Shown piece after piece: positions 8,971 through 16,286 of a stretch of DNA of 64,000 nt (within the stretch, counting starts at the first letter, position 1; each line of letters starts with the position of its first letter). Location: NCBI RefSeq assembly GCF_007858275.1, contig NZ_VFEV01000016.1, forward strand, positions 62,001 to 126,000, written 5' to 3'. Below the pieces are notes generated by a model. It saw only the letters and a program-made list of their open reading frames with translations, had not been told where the DNA came from and made no database searches. This DNA comes from Pseudomonas proteolytica (lineage in GTDB: Bacteria > Pseudomonadota > Gammaproteobacteria > Pseudomonadales > Pseudomonadaceae). The position numbers were made by a program, and so were the translations under genes.

Positions 8971-9060
8971 ATGTGGGAGCGGGCTTGCTCGCGATTGCGG
9001 TAGATCAGTCGACAAAAATGTTGAATGTCAGACCTTCGCGAGCAAGCCCGCTCCCACAGT
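8971..9060. repeat. REPIN inside the gcl operon
   Basis: Facing REP units ATGTGGGAGCGGGCTTGC (from 8971) and its inverse ending near 9060, in the hyi-glxR gap. A hairpin here could stabilise or terminate the upstream gcl-hyi transcript. Confidence 0.9.
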
Positions 9061-9079
9061 TGGGTTGTGTGTGTTTTGG

Positions 9080-9862
9080 TCAGATCGCGTTATGGGTCTT
9101 GAGCCAGCCAAGGCCGGCTTCGGTCGTGGTCAACGGCTTGTACTCGCAGCCCACCCAGCCCTGATACCCAATCCGCTCCAGATGCTCGAACAGGAAGCGG
9201 TAGTTGATCTCACCCGTGCCCGGCTCGTTGCGCCCTGGGTTGTCGGCCAACTGGATATGGTTGATCTGATCCAGGTGAGTGGCCATGGTGCGGGCCAGGT
9301 CGCCTTCCATGATTTGCATGTGATAGATGTCGTATTGCAGGAACAGGTTGGCGCTGCCCACTTGTTCGCGGATCGCCAGGGCCTGGGCCGTGTTGTTCAG
9401 GTAGAAACCGGGAATGTCGCGGGTGTTGATCGCTTCCATCACCAGCTTGATGCCCACCGCTTGCAGCTTGTCGGCGGCGTACTTGAGGTTGGCGACAAAG
9501 GTTTTTTCCAGGGTGGCGTCATCCACGCCGGCAGGGCGAATCCCCGCCAGGCAGTTGATCTGGGTATTGCCCAGCACCTGGGCATAGGCGATGGCCAGGT
9601 TGACCCCCGCGCGGAATTCCTCGACCCGCTCAGGGTGGCAGGCCAGGCCGCGCTCGCCGCTGGCCCAGTCGCCGGCCGGCAGGTTGAACAGCACTTGGGT
9701 CAGGCCGTGGGCGTCGAGTTGCGCCTTGATTTCGGCAGAGCTGAACTCGTAGGGGAACAGGTATTCCACCCCACTGAAACCGGCGTCGGCGGCGGCTTTG
9801 AAGCGGGCGAGAAAATCCTGCTCGGTAAACAGCATGGACAGGTTGGCGGCAAAACGCGGCAT
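9080..9862 (-). CDS. hyi: hydroxypyruvate isomerase
   Basis: Interconverts hydroxypyruvate and tartronate semialdehyde. A TIM-barrel xylose-isomerase-like protein of 260 residues, the usual length. Characteristic stretches are PRFAANLSMLFTE at the N terminus, GVEYLFPYEF, MEAINTRDIPGFYL with the metal-binding Glu, LQYDIYHMQIMEGDL with Asp/His ligands, and the C-terminal GCEYKPLTTTEAGL. It starts 10 bases after the gcl stop, so the two are co-transcribed and probably translationally linked. Placement between gcl and glxR agrees with the assigned step. Confidence 0.94.
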   Translation of the reverse strand: MPRFAANLSMLFTEQDFLARFKAAADAGFSGVEYLFPYEFSSAEIKAQLDAHGLTQVLFNLPAGDWASGERGLACHPERVEEFRAGVNLAIAYAQVLGNTQINCLAGIRPAGVDDATLEKTFVANLKYAADKLQAVGIKLVMEAINTRDIPGFYLNNTAQALAIREQVGSANLFLQYDIYHMQIMEGDLARTMATHLDQINHIQLADNPGRNEPGTGEINYRFLFEHLERIGYQGWVGCEYKPLTTTEAGLGWLKTHNAI

Positions 9863-9872
9863 GGTGTTCTCC

Positions 9873-11648
9873 TTAATCGAGCATTGAAATGGCAGTCGGT
9901 GCGTCGTTGCCCACCAGTGCCAGATCTTCGAATTCGTTGACGGCGTTGATCTCGGTGCCCATGGAAATATTGGTCACGCGCTCCAGAATGATCTCGACAA
10001 TCACCGGCACCTTGAACTCTTCGATCATTGCCTGGGCCTTGCGCAGCGCGGGCTGGATCTGGCCCGGCTCGAATACACGCAGGGCCTTGCACCCCAGGCC
10101 TTCGGCGACGGCGACGTGGTCGACGCCATAACCGTTGAGTTCCGGGGCGTTGAGGTTGTCGAAAGACAACTGCACGCAGTAGTCCATTTCAAAACCGCGC
10201 TGGGCCTGGCGGATCAGCCCCAGGTACGAGTTGTTCACCACCACGTGGATGTACGGCAGCTTGAACTGCGCGCCCACGGCCAGCTCTTCGATCATGAACT
10301 GGAAGTCATAGTCGCCCGACAGTGCCACCACCTTGCGACTCGGGTCGGCCTTGACCACGCCCAGCGCAGCAGGAATGGTCCAGCCCAGCGGGCCGGCCTG
10401 GCCGCAGTTGATCCAGTGGCGTGGCTTGTAGACGTGCAGGAACTGCGCGCCGGCAATCTGCGACAGGCCGATGGTGCTGACGTAGCAGGTATCTTTACCG
10501 AACACCTGGTTCATCTCTTCGTACACCCGTTGCGGCTTGACCGGTACGTTGTCGAAGTGCGTCTTGCGGTGCAGGGTGGCTTTGCGCTGCTGGCAATCAT
10601 GCAGCCAGGCGCTGCGGTCCTTGAGCTTGCCGGCGGCTTTCCATTCGCGGGCCACTTCAATAAACAGGGTCAGCGCGGCGCCGGCGTCGGACACGATGCC
10701 CAGGTCCGGGGTGAACACGCGGCCGATTTGTGTCGGCTCGATGTCAACGTGAATGAACTTGCGCCCCTCGGTGTACACCTCCACCGAACCGGTGTGGCGG
10801 TTGGCCCAGCGGTTGCCGACGCCCAGCACCATGTCCGACTTGAGCATCGTCGCGTTGCCGTAGCGGTGCGAGGTTTGCAGGCCGACCATGCCCACCATCA
10901 GCGGGTGATCGTCGGGGATAGTGCCCCAGCCCATCAGGGTCGGGATCACCGGGATACCCGTCAGTTCGGCGAATTCCACCAGCAGTTCGCTGGCGTCGGC
11001 ATTGATCACGCCGCCACCGCTGACCAGCAGCGGGCGCTCGGCCTGATCGAGCATGGCCAGGGCTTTTTCGACCTGGATGCGCGTGGCCAGTGGCTTGGCC
11101 AATGGCAGTGGCTGGTAGGCGTCGATATCAAACTCGATCTCAGCCATCTGTACGTCGAATGGCAAGTCGATCAGCACCGGGCCGGGGCGGCCGGAGCGCA
11201 TTTCATAGAAGGCTTTCTGGAACGCATACGGCACCTGGCCAGGCTCTAGCACGGTGGTTGCCCACTTGGTCACGGGCTTGACGATGCTGGTGATATCCAC
11301 GGCCTGGAAATCTTCCTTGTGCATCCGGGCGCGAGGCGCTTGCCCGGTGATGCACAGGATCGGGATGGAATCGGCCGAGGCGCTGTACAGGCCGGTGACC
11401 ATATCGGTGCCCGCCGGGCCCGACGTGCCGATGCACACGCCGATATTGCCGGCCTTGGTGCGGGTATACCCCTCGGCCATGTGCGAAGCGCCTTCCACGT
11501 GGCGAGCAAGGACGTGATCGATGCCGCCGACCTTTTGCAGGGCGGAATACAACGGGTTGATCGCGGCGCCTGGGATACCGAAGGCGGTGTCTACACCCTC
11601 ACGGCGCATCACCAGGACAGCGGCTTCGATTGCTCTCATTTTGCTCAT
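9873..11648 (-). CDS. gcl: glyoxylate carboligase (tartronate-semialdehyde synthase)
   Basis: Condenses two glyoxylate molecules into tartronate semialdehyde plus CO2, using ThDP and FAD. The 591-residue length matches E. coli Gcl. The first domain reads [13 protein letters not shown] with Val51 in place of the glutamate that activates ThDP in nearly all other family members, the recognised hallmark of Gcl. The C-terminal ThDP/Mg motif runs from [12 protein letters not shown] to VVNNSYLGL. It is the first gene of the glyoxylate operon, used for growth on allantoin/urate, glycolate or ethylene glycol. A perfect TTGTATACAA palindrome lies 28 bases before its start and is a likely operator. Confidence 0.96.
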   Translation of the reverse strand: MSKMRAIEAAVLVMRREGVDTAFGIPGAAINPLYSALQKVGGIDHVLARHVEGASHMAEGYTRTKAGNIGVCIGTSGPAGTDMVTGLYSASADSIPILCITGQAPRARMHKEDFQAVDITSIVKPVTKWATTVLEPGQVPYAFQKAFYEMRSGRPGPVLIDLPFDVQMAEIEFDIDAYQPLPLAKPLATRIQVEKALAMLDQAERPLLVSGGGVINADASELLVEFAELTGIPVIPTLMGWGTIPDDHPLMVGMVGLQTSHRYGNATMLKSDMVLGVGNRWANRHTGSVEVYTEGRKFIHVDIEPTQIGRVFTPDLGIVSDAGAALTLFIEVAREWKAAGKLKDRSAWLHDCQQRKATLHRKTHFDNVPVKPQRVYEEMNQVFGKDTCYVSTIGLSQIAGAQFLHVYKPRHWINCGQAGPLGWTIPAALGVVKADPSRKVVALSGDYDFQFMIEELAVGAQFKLPYIHVVVNNSYLGLIRQAQRGFEMDYCVQLSFDNLNAPELNGYGVDHVAVAEGLGCKALRVFEPGQIQPALRKAQAMIEEFKVPVIVEIILERVTNISMGTEINAVNEFEDLALVGNDAPTAISMLD

Positions 11649-11675
11649 GGTTTTGGTGCCTCTTGCGTTTTGTAA

Positions 11676-11685
11676 TTGTATACAA
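11676..11685. promoter_or_regulatory. palindromic operator candidate upstream of gcl
   Basis: TTGTATACAA, a perfect 10-base palindrome, centred about 32 bases before the gcl start. The TGTAnTACA core resembles operators of FCD-class GntR regulators. An identical copy occurs at 11815-11824. Confidence 0.55.
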
Positions 11686-11814
11686 GTGGTGTTGCTTCAA
11701 AGTGTATTCACGGCGAGCGGCGCAGGTCAATCCATTTGTTTCCAGAGCCTGTGCGTTCGTCGGAAGGCTTTTTAGCGGGAGTATTTCGACGTGTGGTGCG
11801 TATGTTTCGAAATA

Positions 11815-11824
11815 TTGTATACAA
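11815..11824. promoter_or_regulatory. second TTGTATACAA palindrome in the gcl/glcG-like divergent region
   Basis: Identical to the site at 11676-11685, 139 bases away, and about 92 bases before the start of the GlcG-like gene. Paired identical palindromes in a divergent promoter region suggest one regulator acting on both genes. No GntR gene is visible nearby. Confidence 0.5.
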
Positions 11825-11916
11825 AAAATAAATCTATTGTGTTCTATTTGTTGCATCCGGCTTCTGATCAATCAGAGCCCCAAGGCTTTCTCAATAACAA
11901 GATAAGGACGGCACCC

Positions 11917-12357
11917 ATGAGCGCTCTAACCTTGAAAGTCGCAGTCAACCTGGTCAGCCAGGCCATCACCGCAGGCCGCACCATTGCCGCTGCACCGCTG
12001 ACCATCGCGGTGCTCGACAGCGGCGGACACCTGATCACCCTGCAACGGGAAGACGGCGCCAGCCTGCTGCGCCCGCAAATCGCCATCGGCAAGGCCTGGG
12101 GCGCGATAGCCCTGGGCAAGGGCTCGCGCTTGCTGGCGCTGGATGCCCAACAGCGGCCGGCGTTTATTGCCGCCTTGAACAGCCTGGGGCAGGGCGGTGT
12201 GGTGCCGGCACCGGGCGGGGTGTTGATACGGGACCCAGCGGGCGTGGTGCTGGGGGCGATCGGGATCAGTGGGGATACGTCGGATATCGATGAGCAGTGC
12301 GCGATCACGGCGATTGAGGGGCTGGGGTTGTTGGCGGATGCGGGGGTGTCCGCTTGA
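11917..12357 (+). CDS. GlcG/HbpS-family protein
   Basis: A 146-residue member of the GlcG/HbpS-like fold (PF03928), a small alpha/beta protein found beside glycolate, glyoxylate and diol catabolic genes; some members bind haem. Family stretches visible are PLTIAVLDSGGHLITLQREDGA, the helix with IAIGKAWGAIALG, and the C-terminal GVVLGAIGISGDTSDIDEQCA. The ATG at 11917 is set by TAAGGA eight bases upstream; an open frame extends further 5' but without a ribosome site. It is divergent from gcl and shares the palindromic operator, so it probably belongs to the same regulon. Its biochemical role is not established. Confidence 0.85.
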   Translation: MSALTLKVAVNLVSQAITAGRTIAAAPLTIAVLDSGGHLITLQREDGASLLRPQIAIGKAWGAIALGKGSRLLALDAQQRPAFIAALNSLGQGGVVPAPGGVLIRDPAGVVLGAIGISGDTSDIDEQCAITAIEGLGLLADAGVSA

Positions 12358-12373
12358 TGTTGTAGTGACAGGA

Positions 12374-12445
12374 TGGCCCGCTTTCGCGAGTTTTGACCTG
12401 TGGGCGCGGTCAAAATGTGGGAGCGGGCTTGCTCGCGAAAGCGGC
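12374..12445. repeat. decayed REPIN at the 3' side of the RAYT gene
   Basis: An intact REP (GTGGGAGCGGGCTTGC within 12412-12445) pairs with a shortened inverse remnant (CCCGCTTTCGCGAG, from 12377) that has lost its centre. It borders the transposase gene. Confidence 0.75.
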
Positions 12446-12460
12446 GACTCGGTCTTGCAC

Positions 12461-12919
12461 CTATACCCAAACCGCATCCCACAGCGGATAGTCGCCAACC
12501 CTCTCCACCAATCCCGCCCTCAATGGATTGGCCACCACATACCTGGCCACTTTCACCAGGTCTTCTTCCTTGCGAAGCGCATGGTCATGAAAGCTGGTTT
12601 GCCAGAGCCTTCCCTTGCGGCCAGTGGCGCCATTGACCGATCGAGTGCTTTTGGATTTGACCTGGCATACCAAGTCGCCCAGGGAGCCTTTTTGCAGCTC
12701 GATCAGCCAGTGGAAATGGTCGGGCATCACCACCCAGGCCAGAGAGTGCGCCAGCCCTTGATACTGGGCGAGCCTGAACTGCCAGACCACCAGGCGGCCC
12801 AGGTAGAAGTCACTGAAGATGGGCACGCGTTCGTGGGTGTTGGTGGTGATCAGGTAGATGCGGCTGGTTTCGCTGAACCGGCCGATGCGCAGGCGGTGTG
12901 AGGTGGCTCGATCAGGCAT
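12461..12919 (-). CDS. REP-associated tyrosine transposase (RAYT)
   Basis: A domesticated single-copy transposase of the IS200/IS605-like HUH Y1 family (PF01797), thought to mobilise or maintain REP/REPIN sequences. The 152-residue protein carries the HUH motif MPDHFHWL (H68, H70) and the putative nucleophile Tyr127 in KVARYVVANPLRAGLV, so the catalytic residues are intact. RAYTs normally lie between REPs. Here one REP lies just downstream (12412-12445) and a REPIN upstream (13011-13114), which fits. No terminal repeats or target duplication of a classical IS are seen. Confidence 0.93.
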   Translation of the reverse strand: MPDRATSHRLRIGRFSETSRIYLITTNTHERVPIFSDFYLGRLVVWQFRLAQYQGLAHSLAWVVMPDHFHWLIELQKGSLGDLVCQVKSKSTRSVNGATGRKGRLWQTSFHDHALRKEEDLVKVARYVVANPLRAGLVERVGDYPLWDAVWV

Positions 12920-13010
12920 TCCGTTGCCTCTCTTCAGATGGGGTCTTGAGAGGCTAGATCGGGGAGTTTGAGGCTGATGGGCAGGTTTTTGGCAGGATGT
13001 GTCTGGGAGG

Positions 13011-13114
13011 GCGCTTTCGCGAGCAAGCCCGCTCCCACATGGGATCTTGGTTGTTCATACATTTTGTGTCTGGCACAACTCTAGTGTGGGAGCTGGCTTG
13101 CTCGCGAATCTTGG
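13011..13114. repeat. REPIN at the 5' side of the RAYT gene
   Basis: CTTTCGCGAGCAAGCCCGCT at 13014-13033 facing GTGGGAGCTGGCTTGC from 13085. The two arms differ in sub-type (GCGGGC and GCTGGC). Confidence 0.85.
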
Positions 13115-13129
13115 CCACACCACCGCCCA

Positions 13130-13735
13130 TCAGTCCGGCTCGCACCCCTTCAACACCAGCCGAATAATCGTCTGCGCCGCCGCTTCATAATCGGCCTCGT
13201 CGAGCTTGGCCTTGCCGGTCACCGCCGAGATCTGCCAGTCGAAGTCGGCATAGGTCTGGGTCGCCGCCCAGATGCTGAACATCAGGTGATGAGGATCAAT
13301 CGCGGCGATCAGGCCGCGATCGACCCAGCTCTGGATGCAATCGATATTGTGCTTGGCCTGGGCGTTGAGCTGTTGCACCTGCTCGGGGCTCAGGTGGGGG
13401 GCGCCGTGCATGATTTCGCTGGCGAATACTTTCGAGGCAAACGGCAGGTCGCGGGAGATGCTGATTTTTGAACGGATATAGCCGCTCAATACCTGCTTGG
13501 GGTCGCCGTCCGGGTTGAAGGGGGTGGAGGCGGCCAGGATCGGCTCGATGATGCTTTCGAGCACCTCGCGGTAGAGGTTGTCCTTGGACTTGAAGTAGTA
13601 ATAGACGTTGGGCTTGGGCAGCCCGGCCTTGGCGGCGATATCACTGGTTTTGGTCGCGGCGAAGCCCTTGTCGGCAAACTCCTCGCTGGCAGCCCGCAGG
13701 ATCAGTTCTTTGTTGCGCTCGCGAATGGTGCTCAT
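13130..13735 (-). CDS. TetR-family transcriptional regulator (RutR-like C-terminal domain)
   Basis: A dimeric one-component repressor-type protein of 201 residues. The N-terminal helix-turn-helix is clear (KTSDIAAKAGLPKPNVYYYF, about residues 30-50). The ligand domain with SKVFASEIMHGAPHL and a C-terminal WAATQTYADFDWQ resembles the RutR/YcfQ C-terminal family (PF08362), in which some members sense uracil or related pyrimidines. The ATG at 13735 is chosen; an in-frame extension upstream lacks a ribosome site. It is divergent from the DUF808 gene and close to the glyoxylate operon, but a target cannot be assigned from sequence. Confidence 0.88.
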   Translation of the reverse strand: MSTIRERNKELILRAASEEFADKGFAATKTSDIAAKAGLPKPNVYYYFKSKDNLYREVLESIIEPILAASTPFNPDGDPKQVLSGYIRSKISISRDLPFASKVFASEIMHGAPHLSPEQVQQLNAQAKHNIDCIQSWVDRGLIAAIDPHHLMFSIWAATQTYADFDWQISAVTGKAKLDEADYEAAAQTIIRLVLKGCEPD

Positions 13736-13869
13736 AGACCAGATGATTCCTTGCCAGGACAGGCGGTTGCGCATGGTAGCACCGGCGATCCGCGCGCCTC
13801 AAGAATCTGCCCGCGACGCTTTGTACCACGCTATGCTGCGAAATATCCCACATTAAGGACGTCCGATTC

Positions 13870-14784
13870 ATGGCAGGAAGCAGCTTGTTGGTTTTGATCG
13901 ATGACATCGCCGCGGTTCTCGACGATGTGGCCCTGATGACAAAAATGGCTGCCAAGAAAACCGCCGGTGTGCTGGGTGACGATCTGGCGCTCAATGCCCA
14001 GCAAGTCTCTGGCGTGCGCGCCGAGCGGGAAATTCCGGTGGTGTGGGCCGTTGCCAAGGGCTCGTTTATCAACAAACTGATCCTGGTGCCCACCGCGCTA
14101 TTGATCAGCGCCTTCGCGCCGTGGGCGGTCACGCCACTGCTGATGCTCGGCGGCGCCTATCTGTGTTTCGAAGGCTTTGAAAAGCTCGCCCATAAATTCC
14201 TGCACAGCAAGGCGGATGATCAGGCCGAGCACGCGCAGTTAGTCGAAGCGGTGGCCGACCCCGCAACAGACCTGGTGGCCTTCGAGAAGGACAAGATCAA
14301 GGGCGCGATCCGCACCGACTTTATCCTCTCCGCCGAAATCATCGCCATCACCCTGGGCACCGTGGCCGACGCGCCGTTGATGCAGCAAGTGATCGTGTTG
14401 TCGGGCATCGCCCTGGTCATGACCATTGGCGTGTACGGCCTGGTGGCCGGCATCGTCAAGCTCGATGACCTGGGCCTATGGATGGCGCAGAAGCCGGGCC
14501 AGCTGGTACGCGATATCGGCAACGGGCTTCTGCGGGCCGCGCCGTACATGATGAAAAGCCTCTCGGTGATTGGCACAGCGGCGATGTTCATGGTCGGTGG
14601 TGGCATCCTGACTCACGGCGTGCCCGTAGTGCATCACTGGATTGAGAGCGTCAGCCAGAGCATCGGTGGCATCACTTGGTTGATGCCGACTTTGCTCAAT
14701 GCCATCGTAGGGATCATCGCTGGGGCGGTGGTACTGGCGGTGGTCTCGGTAGCGAGCAAGCTGTGGCGTGCCTTGAAGGGGTGA
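13870..14784 (+). CDS. DUF808 family inner-membrane protein (YedI-like)
   Basis: A 304-residue protein of unknown function. The N terminus ([41 protein letters not shown]) is the conserved DUF808 opening. It is followed by paired hydrophobic segments at about residues 73-100, 155-200 and 235-300. The family is widespread in proteobacteria and predicted to be a cytoplasmic-membrane transporter or channel component. TAAGGA lies 10 bases before the ATG. It stands alone and is divergent from the TetR gene, which could control it. Confidence 0.82.
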   Translation: MAGSSLLVLIDDIAAVLDDVALMTKMAAKKTAGVLGDDLALNAQQVSGVRAEREIPVVWAVAKGSFINKLILVPTALLISAFAPWAVTPLLMLGGAYLCFEGFEKLAHKFLHSKADDQAEHAQLVEAVADPATDLVAFEKDKIKGAIRTDFILSAEIIAITLGTVADAPLMQQVIVLSGIALVMTIGVYGLVAGIVKLDDLGLWMAQKPGQLVRDIGNGLLRAAPYMMKSLSVIGTAAMFMVGGGILTHGVPVVHHWIESVSQSIGGITWLMPTLLNAIVGIIAGAVVLAVVSVASKLWRALKG

Positions 14785-14802
14785 GCGAATGAGCGCACTG
14801 AC

Positions 14803-14823
14803 GGCCCTCTGTTGAAGAGGGCC
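14803..14823. terminator. hairpin between convergent genes
   Basis: GGCCCTCT / AGAGGGCC, an 8-bp perfect stem with a GTTGA loop, between the ends of the DUF808 gene and the hrp-box gene. It lacks a U-tract on either strand, so termination is uncertain. Confidence 0.45.
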
Positions 14824-14835
14824 AATGGGGTTGGA

Positions 14836-15306
14836 TTATTGCAGTGCGCTGTAGCCTTTTTCACTGAAAGCCTTGAGCTTCTGTGCTTCCGACCCTGCTG
14901 AAACACTGCCGAACTGACCGAAACCTTGTATGTGTTGATCGTTCTGTTGGGCCGGATCCTGGCGCGTGATATCAGTGCGGCCATTGATGTGATTGACTAC
15001 TTCGGCCAGGTTATAGGCGGCATCAGCGCGTGATTCAGGGTTGCGGTTGGCAGGGCTCCAGTCGCCGGTTTGATTCTTGAGCTGATTGAAGAAACTATTT
15101 GCAAAAGGACCGTTTTGTTTCAGGACATCTTTGAGGATCGGATTGTCCTTGAAGATTTGTTGTGCACTGCGCGTATCCCCGGCAGGTCGGCCATGGGCGC
15201 CTCTGGGGGCTTGCAGGTCAGGCGTTGTTGAAGTCAGGGGTTCGACCGCCACAGGGCCGAGGGCTACAGGCTGGGTGATGGTGGGTGGGGAAACAGAGAT
15301 CGTCAT
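14836..15306 (-). CDS. candidate type III secreted protein under hrp-box control
   Basis: A 156-residue hydrophilic protein of no family I can name with certainty. The N-terminal 30 residues (MTISVSPPTITQPVALGPVA and on) are rich in Ser, Thr, Pro and Val, have an aliphatic residue at position 3, and have no acidic residue in the first 20. This matches the type III export-signal pattern described for P. syringae effectors. The centre (IFKDNPILKDVLKQNGPF, FFNQLKNQTGDW, RADAAYNLAEVVNHI) is helical, with no Cys, signal peptide or membrane segment. A perfect HrpL promoter lies 84 bases upstream. It might be an effector, a harpin/HrpK-like helper or a chaperone substrate. Secretion is inferred, not shown. 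Confidence 0.7.
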   Translation of the reverse strand: MTISVSPPTITQPVALGPVAVEPLTSTTPDLQAPRGAHGRPAGDTRSAQQIFKDNPILKDVLKQNGPFANSFFNQLKNQTGDWSPANRNPESRADAAYNLAEVVNHINGRTDITRQDPAQQNDQHIQGFGQFGSVSAGSEAQKLKAFSEKGYSALQ

Positions 15307-15389
15307 GTTGAAATTCCACGGGAGAGTTCGAGGTGGGCAGTGCAGTCAGCCTGTTTTATGTCAGGCGTATCAGCGTGGGTGCTTGAACG

Positions 15390-15418
15390 TGCGTGGTAAA
15401 CATGTACGAAACGGTTCC
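15390..15418 (-). promoter_or_regulatory. perfect hrp box (HrpL sigma-factor promoter)
   Basis: Read on the minus strand: GGAACC (15418-15413), 16-base spacer, then CCACGCA (15396-15390). This is an exact match to the consensus GGAACC-N15/16-CCACNNA bound by the ECF sigma factor HrpL/RspL that drives type III secretion genes. It points at the 14836-15306 gene and ends 84 bases before its ATG. Confidence 0.85.
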
Positions 15419-15451
15419 GAGCAGTGCCGGAGAGTGACGCTTACAGCCATT

Positions 15452-15484
15452 AAAAAGGCCATCGAAGCGATCGATGGCCTTTTG
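15452..15484 (-). terminator. rho-independent terminator of the MlaA-like gene
   Basis: A 12-bp perfect stem AAAGGCCATCGA / TCGATGGCCTTT with an AGCGA loop and U-runs on both strands. It lies between the end of the MlaA-like gene and the hrp box, insulating the latter from read-through. Confidence 0.85.
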
Positions 15485-15497
15485 TTTGTGTCGAGTA

Positions 15498-16286
15498 TCA
15501 CTCTGCTATCTGTAGTTTTCGCGACTCGCTGTACACGTACCGCACCTTTTCATACTCGAACGGCGAGTTCATCTGGCCGTAGCGAAAGCTCGTCTGGTAG
15601 CGCTTGTCTACCGCGCGCAACGCCCAGATTTCCGGGTGGTTGGAGCTGACTTCGGCGACGTTGAGGTAGTTGATCTGGGATTCGGCGGTGTAGTCCACCA
15701 ACAGGCCGCCGGTGTCGCGCAGGTTCGACGGGCCGAGGATCGGCAGGATCAGGTAGGCGCCGCCGGGTACGCCGTAGAAGCCCAGGGTCTGGCCGAAGTC
15801 TTCGCTTTGGCGGGGCAGGCCCATGGCGGTGGCCGGGTCCCACAGGCCGGCGATGCCGAGGGTGGTGTTGACCAGCAGGCGGCCGGTGGTTTCCAGGGAG
15901 CGATGGCCCTTGAGCTGCAGCAGGCTGTTCATCAGGTTGGGCACGTCGCCCAGGTTGTTGAAGAAGTTGCTGACGCCGGTACGCAGGAAACTTGGGGTGA
16001 CGTAGCGATAGCCATCGACCACCGGCAAGAATACCCATTGGTCGAAGCGATAGTTGAAGTGGTACACCCGGCGGTTCCACGACTCCAGCGGGTCATAGAC
16101 GTTGAGGGCGTTGAGGGTCGAACGCTCGAATTCGCGCTGGTCCAGGCCAGGGTTGAACTTGAGTTTGCTCAAGGGCTCTTTGAAGCCATCCTGGTCGACC
16201 ACGGTCGGTGCGTGAGCCTTGCTGTTGTCCGCGTTGGCAACGCCTGCACAGAGTAAGGCCGCGAGAAGCAGGAGATGTTTAGCCAC
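15498..16286 (-). CDS. MlaA (VacJ)-family protein without a clear lipobox
   Basis: MlaA extracts mislocalised phospholipids from the outer leaflet of the outer membrane with MlaFEDB and MlaC. The family core is present: YDPLESWNRRVYHFNYRFDQ, VSNFFNNLGDVPNLMNSLLQ, LVNTTLGIAGLWDPATAMGL, DFGQTLGFYGVPGG, and LGPSNLRDTGG. Length is 262 residues. The signal peptide (AKHLLLLAALLCAGVANA-DN) looks like a signal-peptidase I site. The only Cys (residue 13) is preceded by Ala-Leu-Leu, a poor lipobox, so it may be soluble in the periplasm rather than a lipoprotein. It overlaps the hydrolase gene upstream by 8 bases and is therefore coupled to it, unlike the mla operon. Confidence 0.85.
   Translation of the reverse strand: MAKHLLLLAALLCAGVANADNSKAHAPTVVDQDGFKEPLSKLKFNPGLDQREFERSTLNALNVYDPLESWNRRVYHFNYRFDQWVFLPVVDGYRYVTPSFLRTGVSNFFNNLGDVPNLMNSLLQLKGHRSLETTGRLLVNTTLGIAGLWDPATAMGLPRQSEDFGQTLGFYGVPGGAYLILPILGPSNLRDTGGLLVDYTAESQINYLNVAEVSSNHPEIWALRAVDKRYQTSFRYGQMNSPFEYEKVRYVYSESRKLQIAE

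Noticed and set aside
12358..13129. CRISPR-like repeat array around the RAYT
   Set aside because: The repeats are palindromic REP units in inverted pairs without regular spacers, and no cas gene is present.
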